This document shows positions 9,507 to 18,433 of a stretch of DNA of 64,000 nt, piece after piece. Position 1 is the stretch's first letter; every line of letters begins with the position of its first letter. A program made the position numbers and the translations under genes. This DNA comes from Bradyrhizobium sp. 141 (GTDB lineage Bacteria; Pseudomonadota; Alphaproteobacteria; Rhizobiales; Xanthobacteraceae), in assembly GCF_023074055.1 (NCBI RefSeq), contig NZ_JADPKR010000094.1, forward strand, positions 124,001-188,000. The letters are read 5' to 3'. The notes below the pieces were generated by a model. The model was not told the origin of the DNA, searched no databases, and saw only the letters and a list, made by a program, of their open reading frames with translations.

Positions 9507-10976
9507 TCACGTCTTCGGCGTGACTTCCGCCGCGTCCAACGCAGCGGCAAGGCGCTTCTCGTCGCCGTAATAACGAGCGCGTTCCCAGAACTTCGGACGG
9601 CCGATGCCGGTCGAGCGGTGCTGGCCGATGATCTTGCCGTTGGCGTCCTCGCCGACGATGTCGTAGAGGAAGACGTCCTGGGTGATGATGGTGTCGCCTT
9701 CCATGCCCATCACCTCGGTGATGTGGGTGATGCGGCGCGAGCCGTCGCGCAGGCGCGCGGCCTGGACGATGACGTCAATCGAGGCGCAGATCATCTCGCG
9801 GATGGTGCGCGAGGGGAGCGAAAAGCCGCCCATCGTGATCATGGATTCGCAGCGCGACAGTGCCTCGCGGGGGTTGTTGGCGTGCAGCGTCCCCATCGAG
9901 CCGTCGTGGCCGGTGTTCATGGCCTGGAGCAGGTCGAACGCTTCTGGGCCGCGGACTTCGCCGACGATGATGCGTTCAGGACGCATACGCAGGCAGTTGC
10001 GCACCAGCTCGCGCATGGTGACCTGGCCCTCGCCCTCGATGTTGGGCGGACGGGTTTCCAGCCGCACCACGTGAGGCTGCTGCAGCTGGAGTTCGGCGGC
10101 GTCCTCGCAGGTGATGATGCGCTCATCGTGCTCGATATAGTTGGTCAGGCAGTTGAGCAGCGTGGTCTTGCCCGAGCCGGTACCGCCGGAAATCAGCACG
10201 TTGCAGCGGACGCGGCCGATGATCTGGAGGATTTCCGCGCCTTCCGGTGAGATCGCGCCGAATTTGACGAGCTGATCCAGCGTCAGCTTGTCCTTCTTGA
10301 ATTTGCGGATGGTGAGCGTCGGCCCATCGATCGACAGCGGCGGCACGATGGCGTTGACGCGGGAGCCGTCGGCGAGGCGCGCGTCGCAGATCGGCGAGGA
10401 TTCGTCGACGCGCCGGCCGACCTGGCTGACGATGCGTTGGCAGATGTTGAGGAGCTGCTGGTTGTCGCGGAAGCGAATTCCCGTGCGCTGGATCTTGCCG
10501 GCGACTTCGATGTAGACGGTGTTGGCGCCGTTGACCATGATGTCGGCGATGTCGTCGCGCGACAGCAGCGGCTCGAGAGGGCCGTAGCCGAGAACGTCGT
10601 TGCAGATGTCGTCGAGCAGTTCCTCCTGCTCGGCGATCGACATCACGATGTTCTTGATCGCGATGATCTCGTTGACGATGTCGCGGATTTCCTCGCGCGC
10701 GGACTCCGAATCGAGCTTGGCGAGCTGGGCGAGGTCGATCGCCTCGATCAGCGCGCCGAAGATGGTCGCCTTGACCTCGTAATAATTGTCTGAACGCCGG
10801 CTCTCCATGGACGGAGGCGGCGGGGCCTTGGCAGGAGCAAGCGGCGGGGAGGCGACGGCCGGCGGAGGCGGGGCGCGCGACACCGTCGGCGCCGGAGCCT
10901 GGGCAGGCTCGGGCGACACGGCGCCGGGCTTGGGCGCCCGAAGGTCGGTGTCTGTTCCGCTACGCTTACCGAACAC
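9507..10976 (-). CDS. cpaF: Tad pilus assembly ATPase CpaF/TadA
   Basis: A 489-residue GspE/VirB11-type secretion ATPase. About 60 proline- and alanine-rich residues precede the conserved N-domain. The nucleotide site shows Walker A GGTGSGKTTLL, the Asp box ITCEDAAELQL, Walker B IIVGEVRGPEA and the His box GSMGTLHANNP. It powers both extension and retraction of the Flp pilus in Tad systems. It lies 21 bases after cpaE and 16 bases before tadB in the same operon. Confidence 0.97.
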   Translation of the reverse strand: MFGKRSGTDTDLRAPKPGAVSPEPAQAPAPTVSRAPPPPAVASPPLAPAKAPPPPSMESRRSDNYYEVKATIFGALIEAIDLAQLAKLDSESAREEIRDIVNEIIAIKNIVMSIAEQEELLDDICNDVLGYGPLEPLLSRDDIADIMVNGANTVYIEVAGKIQRTGIRFRDNQQLLNICQRIVSQVGRRVDESSPICDARLADGSRVNAIVPPLSIDGPTLTIRKFKKDKLTLDQLVKFGAISPEGAEILQIIGRVRCNVLISGGTGSGKTTLLNCLTNYIEHDERIITCEDAAELQLQQPHVVRLETRPPNIEGEGQVTMRELVRNCLRMRPERIIVGEVRGPEAFDLLQAMNTGHDGSMGTLHANNPREALSRCESMITMGGFSLPSRTIREMICASIDVIVQAARLRDGSRRITHITEVMGMEGDTIITQDVFLYDIVGEDANGKIIGQHRSTGIGRPKFWERARYYGDEKRLAAALDAAEVTPKT

Positions 10977-10997
10977 TTAACAACTCCATGCGGTGGC

Positions 10998-12266
10998 TTA
11001 TTTTCCCCGCAACTTGTCAATCAGGGGTGAAAACAGGGACGACTTTTGTTTCTTGGTCTCGCTGCGGCCGGTCAGGCGCTGGGCGATCTGAAGGAACATC
11101 TCGATCGACTTGTGGTTGGCGGAGATCTCCGCGATCATCTGGCCGTTATTGGCCGCCGAGCCGAAGATCTGCGGCTCGAACGGGATCGAGACGATCGGCT
11201 GGCTCTCGATGGCCTTGGCGAACTCCGCGGCGGCGATTTCGGGTCGCTTCGGCACGCCGACCTGGTTCAGGCAGTAGAGCGGCGGTCGGTCGTTGGGGCG
11301 CGCGGCCTTCAGCAGATCGAACAGGTTCTTGGTATTGCGCAAATTGGCGAGGTCAGGAGCGGCCACGATCAGGATGTCATCCGCTCCGATCAAGGCGCGC
11401 TTGGTCCAGCCCGACCATTGATGCGGAATGTCGAGCACGATGCAGGGCATGGTGGAACGCAGCGTGTCGAATACTGAGTCGAATGCGTCAGTGCCGAAAT
11501 CATAGACCCGGTCGAGCGTCGCCGGCGCCGCCAGCAGGCTGAGATGGTCGGTGCATTTCGACAGCAGGCGGTCGATGAAGGCGGTGTCGACGCGATCAGG
11601 TGAGAATACGGCGTCGGCAATGCCCTGCGGTGGATCCTGGTTGTAGTCGAGCCCGGCGGTGCCGAAGGCGAGGTCGAGATCGGCGACGACGGCGTCCATT
11701 GCGAGGTCGCGCGCGATCGCCCAGGCGACATTGTGGGAGATGGTGGAAGCCCCGACGCCGCCCTTGGCGCCGACGACGGCGATGATGCGGCCGACCGCCT
11801 TGGCTTCCGGCGCCGAGAACAGGTTGCAGATCGAGCGCACGACGTCGATCGCGCCGACCGGCGCGAGCACATAGTCGCTGACGCCGCGGCGCACCAGCTC
11901 GCGGTAGAGCATGACGTCATTGATGCGGCCGATCACGACCACGCGGGTGCCGGCGTCGCAGACGGTGGCGAGCTGGTCGAGCCCGTTCAAGAGGTCGTTG
12001 CGGCCGTCGCTCTCGAGCACGATGACGTTCGGTGTGGGAGCCGAGCGGTAGGCTTCGATCGCCGCCGCCATGCCGCCCATCTGGATCTTCAGATGAGCCT
12101 TGCCGAGGCGGCGATCCTCGCCGGCCGACTGTACCGCGGCAGCAGTTTCCACGGTCTCGCAAAAGGCCTGGACGGAGACGCGCGGCGCGGGCGCAATATG
12201 CTCCTCGACCGGCGGAGGAGCTGCTTCCGGCTGCTCTTCGTGTGTCTGGCGAGCGTAGCTGATCAT
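10998..12266 (-). CDS. cpaE: Pilus assembly protein CpaE/TadZ (MinD-like ATPase with receiver-like domain)
   Basis: A 422-residue protein with a degenerate receiver-like N-terminal half and a ParA/MinD ATPase C-terminal half. The deviant Walker A reads GAKGGVGAST: the signature lysine is kept, but the P-loop lysine is alanine, a change also seen in other CpaE/TadZ proteins. TadZ localises the Tad machinery, at the pole in several bacteria. The ATG overlaps the cpaD stop by 4 bases, which indicates translational coupling. Confidence 0.94.
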   Translation of the reverse strand: MISYARQTHEEQPEAAPPPVEEHIAPAPRVSVQAFCETVETAAAVQSAGEDRRLGKAHLKIQMGGMAAAIEAYRSAPTPNVIVLESDGRNDLLNGLDQLATVCDAGTRVVVIGRINDVMLYRELVRRGVSDYVLAPVGAIDVVRSICNLFSAPEAKAVGRIIAVVGAKGGVGASTISHNVAWAIARDLAMDAVVADLDLAFGTAGLDYNQDPPQGIADAVFSPDRVDTAFIDRLLSKCTDHLSLLAAPATLDRVYDFGTDAFDSVFDTLRSTMPCIVLDIPHQWSGWTKRALIGADDILIVAAPDLANLRNTKNLFDLLKAARPNDRPPLYCLNQVGVPKRPEIAAAEFAKAIESQPIVSIPFEPQIFGSAANNGQMIAEISANHKSIEMFLQIAQRLTGRSETKKQKSSLFSPLIDKLRGK

Positions 12267-12997
12267 TTGCCGGTGTCGCTGAGTTTGGCCTTGTCGGCGT
12301 CGGGATAGGTGGTCGATGTCGAGAGTCCCTTGCGATACTTCTCGAGACCGGTGATGCGTCGGGCCGTGTATGACGGCGTTTCAGGCCGCGGCTGCTCGAG
12401 GTCCGACGGATTGTCGACCATCGCCGCGAGGTTGCGCTGATAGGCGCAGCCGTAATTGTAGTAGTCCTTGTTCTCGAACCACCTCTTGTTCTTCATCGAA
12501 GGGCCGATGTCCTCCGGCCACAGGCCGCACGGACCCGCGACCGCGGCGATCTTGGAATAGGTGAGCCGGATCGGCGGCAGGAAACGTTTGTCTTCCGGCT
12601 GATAGGGGCGAATGTTCACGCCGCGCGGCGGAACGCCGGCGCCCGCAAGCATGGCCTGGATTTCACGCATCGTGTCCGCGACCGGACGCGCGTTTGGCGT
12701 GCCGGAGGGCACGTCGATACGGATGGCGCCCGTGCCTTCGTGCAACCATGCCGAGGCCACACCCATCACGTCCGCGCGCTGGGCGGCGGTCAATCCGCCG
12801 CGGGCATGACCGACGAAGACGACGATCGAGCGGTTCTGCTCCTCGACCGCGATCGGATGGCGCTGCTTGTAGTCGTCGGGAATGGAGGCGGTGAGGACTT
12901 CGTCGTGCTGGCAGCCGCAGAGCGCCAGCGCCATGCCGACGAGCGCGCCACCGAGGCGGATGGCGCGTTTGCGAAGCTGGGGTGGTCTTGTGATCAT
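12263..12997 (-). CDS. cpaD: Pilus assembly lipoprotein CpaD
   Basis: A 244-residue protein with a lipoprotein signal ending LCGC, followed by the CpaD family body (IVVFVGHARGGLTAAQRADV and the Cys-containing GCAYQRNLAAMVDNPSDL). CpaD is an outer-membrane accessory lipoprotein of Tad systems. It lies between the secretin gene cpaC and cpaE and overlaps the latter by 4 bases. Family assignment is secure from the motifs together with the gene order. Confidence 0.93.
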   Translation of the reverse strand: MITRPPQLRKRAIRLGGALVGMALALCGCQHDEVLTASIPDDYKQRHPIAVEEQNRSIVVFVGHARGGLTAAQRADVMGVASAWLHEGTGAIRIDVPSGTPNARPVADTMREIQAMLAGAGVPPRGVNIRPYQPEDKRFLPPIRLTYSKIAAVAGPCGLWPEDIGPSMKNKRWFENKDYYNYGCAYQRNLAAMVDNPSDLEQPRPETPSYTARRITGLEKYRKGLSTSTTYPDADKAKLSDTGK

Positions 12998-13017
12998 CGT
13001 GAAGTCCCCGTTCCGCT

Positions 13018-14508
13018 TCAGTCGGTGATGAAGCCATAGGTGCCGCGGTAGTTCTTGGCCGGTTCGGTTCGGCCAGGCACGCCATAGATCCGGTTGATGT
13101 TGCCGATCAGCTGGGCCTGCGGATCCGCTGGCGGGGCAAAGCCGTCATCCGGTCGCGACAGATCCTTCGGCGCCACCGCGCGAACGACGTAGGGCGTTAC
13201 GATCACGACGAGCTCAGTCGCGTTGTTGACGAAGTCGCGGCTGCGGAACAGCGTGCCGAGGATCGGGAGCTGCATAAGTCCCGGCAGTCCGCTGACCGCC
13301 TGTTTGGTCTGCTGCTGAATCAGGCCGGCCATCGCCATTGCGCCGCCGGAGGGAATTTCCAGCGAGGTCTCCGCGCGGCGGGTCCTGATCGAGGGCACCG
13401 TCAGCGAGTTCACCGACGTCGAGGTCACGGCCTGCGACAGCGTGATCGCATTTTCGTTCGATAGCTCGGAGACCTCGGTCATGACCCGCAGGCTGATCTT
13501 GCCTTCGCTCAGCACCACGGGGGTAAAGTTGAGCGAGATGCCGAACTTCTTGAAGCTGATCTGGGTGGTACAGACATGCGTGGTGGGATCGCACGCATAG
13601 CCTGCCGGGACCGGAAACTCGCCGCCGGCGATGAACGTTGCCGATTCACCGGAGATCGCGGTCAGGTTCGGTTCGGCCAGCGTGCGGATCACACCCGCGG
13701 TTTCCATCGCGCGCAGAGTGGCCTGCACCGACGGCGCGGCGCCGAATTTCGTGGTCAGATTGTTGCCGTCGACGAGGTTCTTGCCGAGAGCCGTGAACGG
13801 ATTCGAGTTGGAGAAGCTCACCACGGAGGTGCCGTAGTTGAGGTTGGCGGTCAGGTCGATGCCGAGCTGCTTGACGATGTTGCGCTGGACCTCGGCCACC
13901 GTCACCTTGAGCATGACCTGGTCGCGGCCGCGGACCACGATCGAGTTCACCACCTTGTCGGCGCCGCCGGCCAGGCGCGCGGCGAGATCGTTGGCCTGCT
14001 GCGCTTCCAACGGGTTTGCCGCCGTGCCGGTCAGGACGATACCGTCACCGAGTCCGTCGATCTGGATGTCTGAATTGGGCAGGACCTGCTTCAGCGCGGC
14101 CCGCACGCCGTTGAGGTCGCGCTTGACCGCGATGTCATAGGCCGCGATCTGCTGACCGGCGGAATCGAAGAACACGATATTGGTCTGGCCGACCGCGGCG
14201 CCGATGATATAGGCGCGTTGCGCCGAGCGGACCACCGCATTGGCGATCTTGGGATCGGCGACCAGCACGTCCTTGATGTCGCGCGGCAGGTCGATCACGA
14301 TGGACTTGCCGACGCCGAGCGAGAGGAAGCGCGCGTTCATCTGGCCGTCCGCTGCGGCCGACGCCACGGGGCGGTAATCGGCGGCGACCGCGGGGGTCAG
14401 CACCGGGTTGAGCGCCAGCGCGAAAGCGGCCGAAAACGACAGGGCGCGGACCATGGAGGTTCGCATCGTCGCCAAATCCACCCTGCAATTCATATCGACT
14501 GTCTTCAT
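13018..14508 (-). CDS. cpaC: Tad pilus outer-membrane secretin CpaC/RcpA
   Basis: A 496-residue secretin. A signal peptide ends at about residue 43 (AVAADY). A pilus-assembly N-domain (residues about 55-130, with LPRDIKDVLVADPKIANAVV), a BON-like segment and the secretin domain with the VPxIxxRRAET and VPxLxxxPxLGxLF core motifs follow (GLPGLMQLPILGTLFRSRDF). It forms the ring through which the Flp pilus crosses the outer membrane. The start overlaps the end of cpaB by 4 bases. The first methionine gives a slightly long leader; an internal Met at residue 15 or 19 is also possible. Confidence 0.95.
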   Translation of the reverse strand: MKTVDMNCRVDLATMRTSMVRALSFSAAFALALNPVLTPAVAADYRPVASAAADGQMNARFLSLGVGKSIVIDLPRDIKDVLVADPKIANAVVRSAQRAYIIGAAVGQTNIVFFDSAGQQIAAYDIAVKRDLNGVRAALKQVLPNSDIQIDGLGDGIVLTGTAANPLEAQQANDLAARLAGGADKVVNSIVVRGRDQVMLKVTVAEVQRNIVKQLGIDLTANLNYGTSVVSFSNSNPFTALGKNLVDGNNLTTKFGAAPSVQATLRAMETAGVIRTLAEPNLTAISGESATFIAGGEFPVPAGYACDPTTHVCTTQISFKKFGISLNFTPVVLSEGKISLRVMTEVSELSNENAITLSQAVTSTSVNSLTVPSIRTRRAETSLEIPSGGAMAMAGLIQQQTKQAVSGLPGLMQLPILGTLFRSRDFVNNATELVVIVTPYVVRAVAPKDLSRPDDGFAPPADPQAQLIGNINRIYGVPGRTEPAKNYRGTYGFITD

Positions 14509-15302
14509 CGTGCTTTCGCCGTCTGACTTGGAATGCCGTAGCGAATGATCGAAACACCGTCCCGCTTCTGCGCGGAGTCATCGAGCGTGATTTCGCTCAT
14601 CTTGACGTCGACGATGCTGCGCAGTGCCAGCGACAGCGTGCCGCTCTGGCGGGCCGCCGAAAGCGTTGCGGTCTGCGCGGGATTGAGCTCGAGGGTGACG
14701 GTCTTGCCGACCACCGCGTTCTGGCCATCCTTCTCCTTCGGCGCCTGATCGATGGCGAGGACACGGATGTTGGCCAGGATGATCTCGGAGGTGACGACGT
14801 CGGGGGCGCCGCTGCTCTGGTCCGGGTTCTTCAGCCGGCGCGTGAGAAGGACGTCGACGCGATCGTTGGGCAGGATGAAGCCGCCTGCGCCGGTCTCCGG
14901 CGAGATCTCGGTCGAGATCGCGCGCATGCCGGTGGGCAGGATTGCGGCCATGAAACCGGAACCCTCGGCCTTGACCAGCTTCTGGTCGCGAATCGGCTCG
15001 CCCTGAATGAAGGGCGCGCGCGCAATCGAACCAGCGACCTGGGTCGCGCCCTCGGGACGCTCGTTGCGGCGGATGAAGGTGGCGCTGGCGGTCGCGGCCG
15101 GCCAGGTCTGCCATTGCACGTCTTCCAGCTTCACGGTCTGGCCGAGGCCGATGTCGTTCTTGGCCACGAGAACGTCGACGGTCGGAAGCTGCGCGACCGG
15201 GGCCGGAGGCGGCGCAGAATTGTCCGAGCCGCTCGCCAGGTACGCGGCGACGCCGCCGGCGCAGATGGCGACCGTCAGGACGACAATGCGTGCCCTATTC
15301 AT
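14505..15302 (-). CDS. cpaB: Flp pilus assembly protein CpaB/RcpC
   Basis: A 265-residue periplasmic protein anchored by an N-terminal segment (IVVLTVAICAGGVAAYLA). A SAF-like domain follows (VDVLVAKNDIGLGQTVKLEDV) and then the RcpC domain (GAGGFILPNDRVDVLLTRR). I chose the ATG at 15302 because it places this segment at the N-terminus and follows GAAAGTGAAG; the longer reading has no ribosome site. It is the first gene of the cpaB-C-D-E-F-tadB-tadC operon, so the operon promoter should lie in 15303-15430. Confidence 0.93.
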   Translation of the reverse strand: MNRARIVVLTVAICAGGVAAYLASGSDNSAPPPAPVAQLPTVDVLVAKNDIGLGQTVKLEDVQWQTWPAATASATFIRRNERPEGATQVAGSIARAPFIQGEPIRDQKLVKAEGSGFMAAILPTGMRAISTEISPETGAGGFILPNDRVDVLLTRRLKNPDQSSGAPDVVTSEIILANIRVLAIDQAPKEKDGQNAVVGKTVTLELNPAQTATLSAARQSGTLSLALRSIVDVKMSEITLDDSAQKRDGVSIIRYGIPSQTAKAR

Positions 15303-15430
15303 ACGCTTCACTTTCCAACAAAACGCCGCGACGCTGCCGCCGCCGTAATCGGCAGTTGACCAGCTATTCGTCAAAGCATGGTTAATGAGGCGTATCTAAA
15401 TCGCCTTAACGCCGGGTTTACCCAGTGCGT

Positions 15431-15955
15431 TCAGCGCAGTGCGAGGTGAGTGAGGTCGATTGCCTTCACCCATTCGGTCTCCGGGTAGACCATCAGCGCG
15501 CTCAGGGCGAGCGCGATGCCGTAGGGGATGCCGCTCTCCTTGGCGTGCAGCCGCGCGAGCCAGGCCTGACCCGCCAGCCCGTAGGGCAACGGCCATTGCC
15601 GGAACTGGAGCAGGAGCAGCGTCAGCGCGCCGCCGAACAGCGAGGCGTAGAGCAGGAAGTTCATCAACTGCGCGAACCCGAACCAGAGCGCGACCGAGGC
15701 CGCGACCTTGGCGTCGCCGCCGCCGACCCAGCCCATCGCAAAGCAGGTGAAGGCCGCGACCAGGAGAAGCGCGCCGGCACCGACATGACTCAGCATCTCG
15801 TAAGGTGCCATGCCACCGGCGAGGGCAAGTGCGAAGAAGCCTGCGACCAGCGCCAGCGACACACGGTTCGAGATCGTCATCGTGAAGAGATCGCTCGCGG
15901 CGGCGAACGCCATCAGGGCCGGGAAGAGCAGAAGGCGCGCAAGGTCGAGGATCAT
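15431..15955 (-). CDS. cpaA: Prepilin peptidase CpaA/TadV
   Basis: A 174-residue polytopic aspartic peptidase (peptidase A24) that cuts the Flp prepilin leader. The two catalytic aspartates are visible in AASDLFTMTISNR near residue 20 and in GWVGGGDAKVAAS near residue 75. The ATG at 15955 begins directly before the first hydrophobic segment (MILDLARLLLFPALMAF). It lies between the pilin gene and cpaB on the same strand. Confidence 0.92.
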   Translation of the reverse strand: MILDLARLLLFPALMAFAAASDLFTMTISNRVSLALVAGFFALALAGGMAPYEMLSHVGAGALLLVAAFTCFAMGWVGGGDAKVAASVALWFGFAQLMNFLLYASLFGGALTLLLLQFRQWPLPYGLAGQAWLARLHAKESGIPYGIALALSALMVYPETEWVKAIDLTHLALR

Positions 15956-16069
15956 GGGCTGGGTCTTGAGGCCTGGGTTTGTCGCGGGAACTGGCGTCGC
16001 CCCGATGCTAGCCGGCAGTGCTAAACAAACCGACAACGGCGGCGAGGACCAAAGCCCCAGAACGCGTGC

Positions 16070-16216
16070 TCACCAGAGGCTGGCAATGCGCGCGGCGAGC
16101 GCGACTGTTGCAAGCAGCAGGGCAAGGCAGACCCAATAGACCGGCGAGCCGGCCTGCGCCGCCCCTGTCTCGTTCGCCGCGACCGCGGCATCGGTTCTGT
16201 ACTCGCGCAACGCCAC
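16070..16216 (-). CDS. Candidate small membrane protein between cpaA and flp (48 aa)
   Basis: A short frame opening with GTG encodes a hydrophilic first half and then a clean 18-residue hydrophobic run (VYWVCLALLLATVALAAR) before the stop. GGCGAG lies a few bases upstream. The composition is that of a single-span membrane protein. Its place between the pilin terminator and cpaA suggests a Tad-linked accessory, but I know no family and comparative evidence is lacking. It may be spurious. Confidence 0.4.
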   Translation of the reverse strand: MALREYRTDAAVAANETGAAQAGSPVYWVCLALLLATVALAARIASLW

Positions 16217-16230
16217 TGGAACTCGCCGTC

Positions 16231-16263
16231 TTCAAAAACAAAGGCCCCGGAGATCCGGGGCTT
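16231..16263 (-). terminator. Rho-independent terminator of the Flp pilin gene
   Basis: On the minus strand GCCCCGG-ATCT-CCGGGGC forms a 7-bp GC stem followed by CTTTGTTTTT. It begins about 24 bases past the flp stop codon. It would separate the abundant pilin transcript from the downstream cpaA-cpaB genes. Confidence 0.85.
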
Positions 16264-16284
16264 TTGCCGTCGTTCGTCGGTCGC

Positions 16285-16449
16285 TTACTTCAGCGACGTG
16301 CTGATCGAGGTGAACTTGGTGTTCAGCGTGGTGCCGAGGTTGTTGACGACGGTGATGATGGCCAGCGCGATGCCGGCGGCGATCAGACCGTATTCGATGG
16401 CGGTGGCGCCGGATTCATCCTTCGCGAAACGTGCAATCAAGTTCTTCAT
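16285..16449 (-). CDS. flp: Flp/Fap family type IVb pilin
   Basis: A 54-residue prepilin. The leader MKNLIARFAKDESG ends in the G/A cleavage site, followed by ATAIEYGLIAAGIALAII, with the Glu-Tyr pair and hydrophobic helix that define Flp pilins. The start at 16449 follows GGAG; an upstream in-frame Met has no ribosome site. It is the major subunit of the Tad pilus, cut by CpaA and assembled by CpaF/TadB/TadC. It is followed closely by a strong terminator, as expected for a highly expressed monocistronic pilin message. Confidence 0.96.
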   Translation of the reverse strand: MKNLIARFAKDESGATAIEYGLIAAGIALAIITVVNNLGTTLNTKFTSISTSLK

Positions 16450-16719
16450 GAACAAAACTCCATCTGGGGTGAAGATCGCCTCGTTCGGCGCCGTCTTTGA
16501 CCTGATGACCATGAGAGCCGAGCTCTTTCGGTAGAGTTAATTCGATCAAGCAAACCCGATTCTGGCGCGATGCTTTCGCCCAAAGTGAATTTCGCCTTAA
16601 GGCTGCGGCCGCAAATCGCTCCGGTTCCAGATGCAGCGTGAGCGCGGCGGCGGCTTCACCGTCCCTTAAATCTAGCGGAGTAAGCGTAAGAGAACTTGAA
16701 TCCGCGGAGAGAGGCGACG

Positions 16720-17547
16720 ATGTCGAGCCTGCCCATGCAAGTCGCCTTGATGCTCGGCGAGACCATCGTGAAGGTGATGCCCGTCACCTTCGTGCTCGCG
16801 GCCGTCTTCACCGTGCTCGAGCATTTCTGGGCCTGCAATCCCGGCGCACCGTGGTGGCGCAAGCGGGAGATCATCACCGACATCTGTTACTGGTTCTTCG
16901 TTCCGGTGTTCGCCCGCACCATGCGGATCGGACTTCTGATCGTCGGCGCCAGCGCCATCTTCAACATCCACGATGCCGACGGGCTCATCGCCTTCTACGA
17001 CAACGGCCACGGCCCGCTGTCGCAACTGCCCCTGTGGGTGCAGGCCCTGCTATTCCTGATGCTGTCTGATTTCATGCTGTATTGGCTGCACCGGCTTTTC
17101 CATGACGGCGGCTTCTGGAAGTACCACGCCGTCCATCATTCGTCGGAGGAGATCGGGTGGATTTCCGCGGCCCGCTTCCATCCCGTCAATCTCATGCTCG
17201 GGACGATCAGCGTCGACGTCGTTCTGCTGATGGCCGGCATCTCCCCGAACGTCATGATCTGGGTCGGCCCGTTCACCACCTTCCATTCGGCCTTCGTGCA
17301 CGCCAACCTGAATTGGACCTTCGGACCGTTCAAATATTTGCTGGCAACGCCGGTATTCCACCGTTGGCACCACACCTCGCTCGAAGAGGGTGGCAACACC
17401 AATTTCGCCGGGACGTTCCCGGTCTGGGACGTGCTGTTCGGCACCTTCCGCATGCCGGCGGGGCAGCTGCCGCAGGACTACGGCAAGGACGAAGCGACCA
17501 TGCCGAAGGAGTTCGCCGGCCAACTGGCTTATCCGTTCCGCCGCTAG
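16720..17547 (+). CDS. Sterol desaturase / fatty acid hydroxylase superfamily membrane protein
   Basis: A 275-residue integral membrane di-iron enzyme. The histidine boxes are visible: HRLFH (about residue 125), HAVHH (about 138) and HRWHH (about 214), plus further conserved histidines. Several membrane segments surround them. The ATG at 16720 follows GGAGAGAGG. Members hydroxylate or desaturate lipids, sterols or carotenoids; the substrate is unknown here. It sits between the two arms of the Tad locus but has no evident pilus role. Confidence 0.88.
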   Translation: MSSLPMQVALMLGETIVKVMPVTFVLAAVFTVLEHFWACNPGAPWWRKREIITDICYWFFVPVFARTMRIGLLIVGASAIFNIHDADGLIAFYDNGHGPLSQLPLWVQALLFLMLSDFMLYWLHRLFHDGGFWKYHAVHHSSEEIGWISAARFHPVNLMLGTISVDVVLLMAGISPNVMIWVGPFTTFHSAFVHANLNWTFGPFKYLLATPVFHRWHHTSLEEGGNTNFAGTFPVWDVLFGTFRMPAGQLPQDYGKDEATMPKEFAGQLAYPFRR

Positions 17548-17703
17548 GATTGGAATATCGGGCCGTAAACGCCAGTCCGTTCAAACAATAGTCGGCGAGT
17601 TTGCGGAACGTTCACGAATTAAAGGCAGGTTACCCGGGTCGGGCACTGGCTCCGCTGTTATCTGGTCGCTTCTGCCGGTTTGTGACGTCCCGGGGGTAAG
17701 AGT

Positions 17704-18201
17704 ATGCGTAAAGAATTGCTGCGCCGTCATGCGCGCGTCTGTCTTCTGGTTGCTGCCGCAGTGCTGGCCTCGCCGGCTGCCGGCCTCGCCGAGCCCACCG
17801 CCGACACCATCGCCGTCAATGTCGACCAGGCCAAGCTGGTGCGGCTGCCCGGCAAGGTAGCGACCATCGTGGTCGGCAATCCCCTGATCGCGGACGTCAC
17901 CCTCCAGCCCGGCGGCATGATCGTCGTGACCGGCAAAGGTTATGGTGCCACCAATTTCATCGCGCTCGACCGGAGCGGCGAGATTCTGGTCGACCGCCAG
18001 ATCCAGGTCGAAGGTCCGAGCGACCGGCTCGTCACCGTCTATCGCGGGATCGAGCGCGAATCCTACAGCTGCGTGCCGCTTTGCCAGCGTCGCGTAACGC
18101 TCGGCGACAGTGACACCTACTTCAACAACACGATGAGCCAGGCCGGTTCGCTGAGCAGCAGTGCCAGCGGCAACGCCGGTGCGGGCACCAAGTCCAACTA
18201 G
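17704..18201 (+). CDS. Stand-alone secretin N-domain protein (pilus assembly N-terminal domain)
   Basis: A 165-residue secreted protein. The signal peptide ends near residue 29 (GLAEP). The body (VNVDQAKLVRLPGKVATIVVGNPLIADVTL, then a GYGATNFIALD segment) matches the N-domain of CpaC encoded at 13018-14508, but the secretin barrel is absent. Two cysteines (SYSCVPLCQRR) could pair in the periplasm. The C-terminus is low-complexity Ser/Gly. It heads the plus-strand arm with the TadE-like genes, so a periplasmic role in Tad assembly is likely. Confidence 0.85.
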   Translation: MRKELLRRHARVCLLVAAAVLASPAAGLAEPTADTIAVNVDQAKLVRLPGKVATIVVGNPLIADVTLQPGGMIVVTGKGYGATNFIALDRSGEILVDRQIQVEGPSDRLVTVYRGIERESYSCVPLCQRRVTLGDSDTYFNNTMSQAGSLSSSASGNAGAGTKSN

Positions 18202-18433
18202 CGTCGACTGGCGGGTTGACCCGGGCAGGATCACCTGATCGCGCCTGAGTATTTCCGGATGTCAGGACGAGGTCTCTCTGCGCGCGCCGTGTTTCCGGTG
18301 CCCTGGGGACGTGCACGGATAACGCATCCTTAACGATGCGGTTCGCCGGGCGTGAATCGCCTGCAACACTTAAACAATCAGTTTTAGCTATTGAACGAAG
18401 CAGAGGATCGCCGCTGCCGGGGAATTTGACGCG

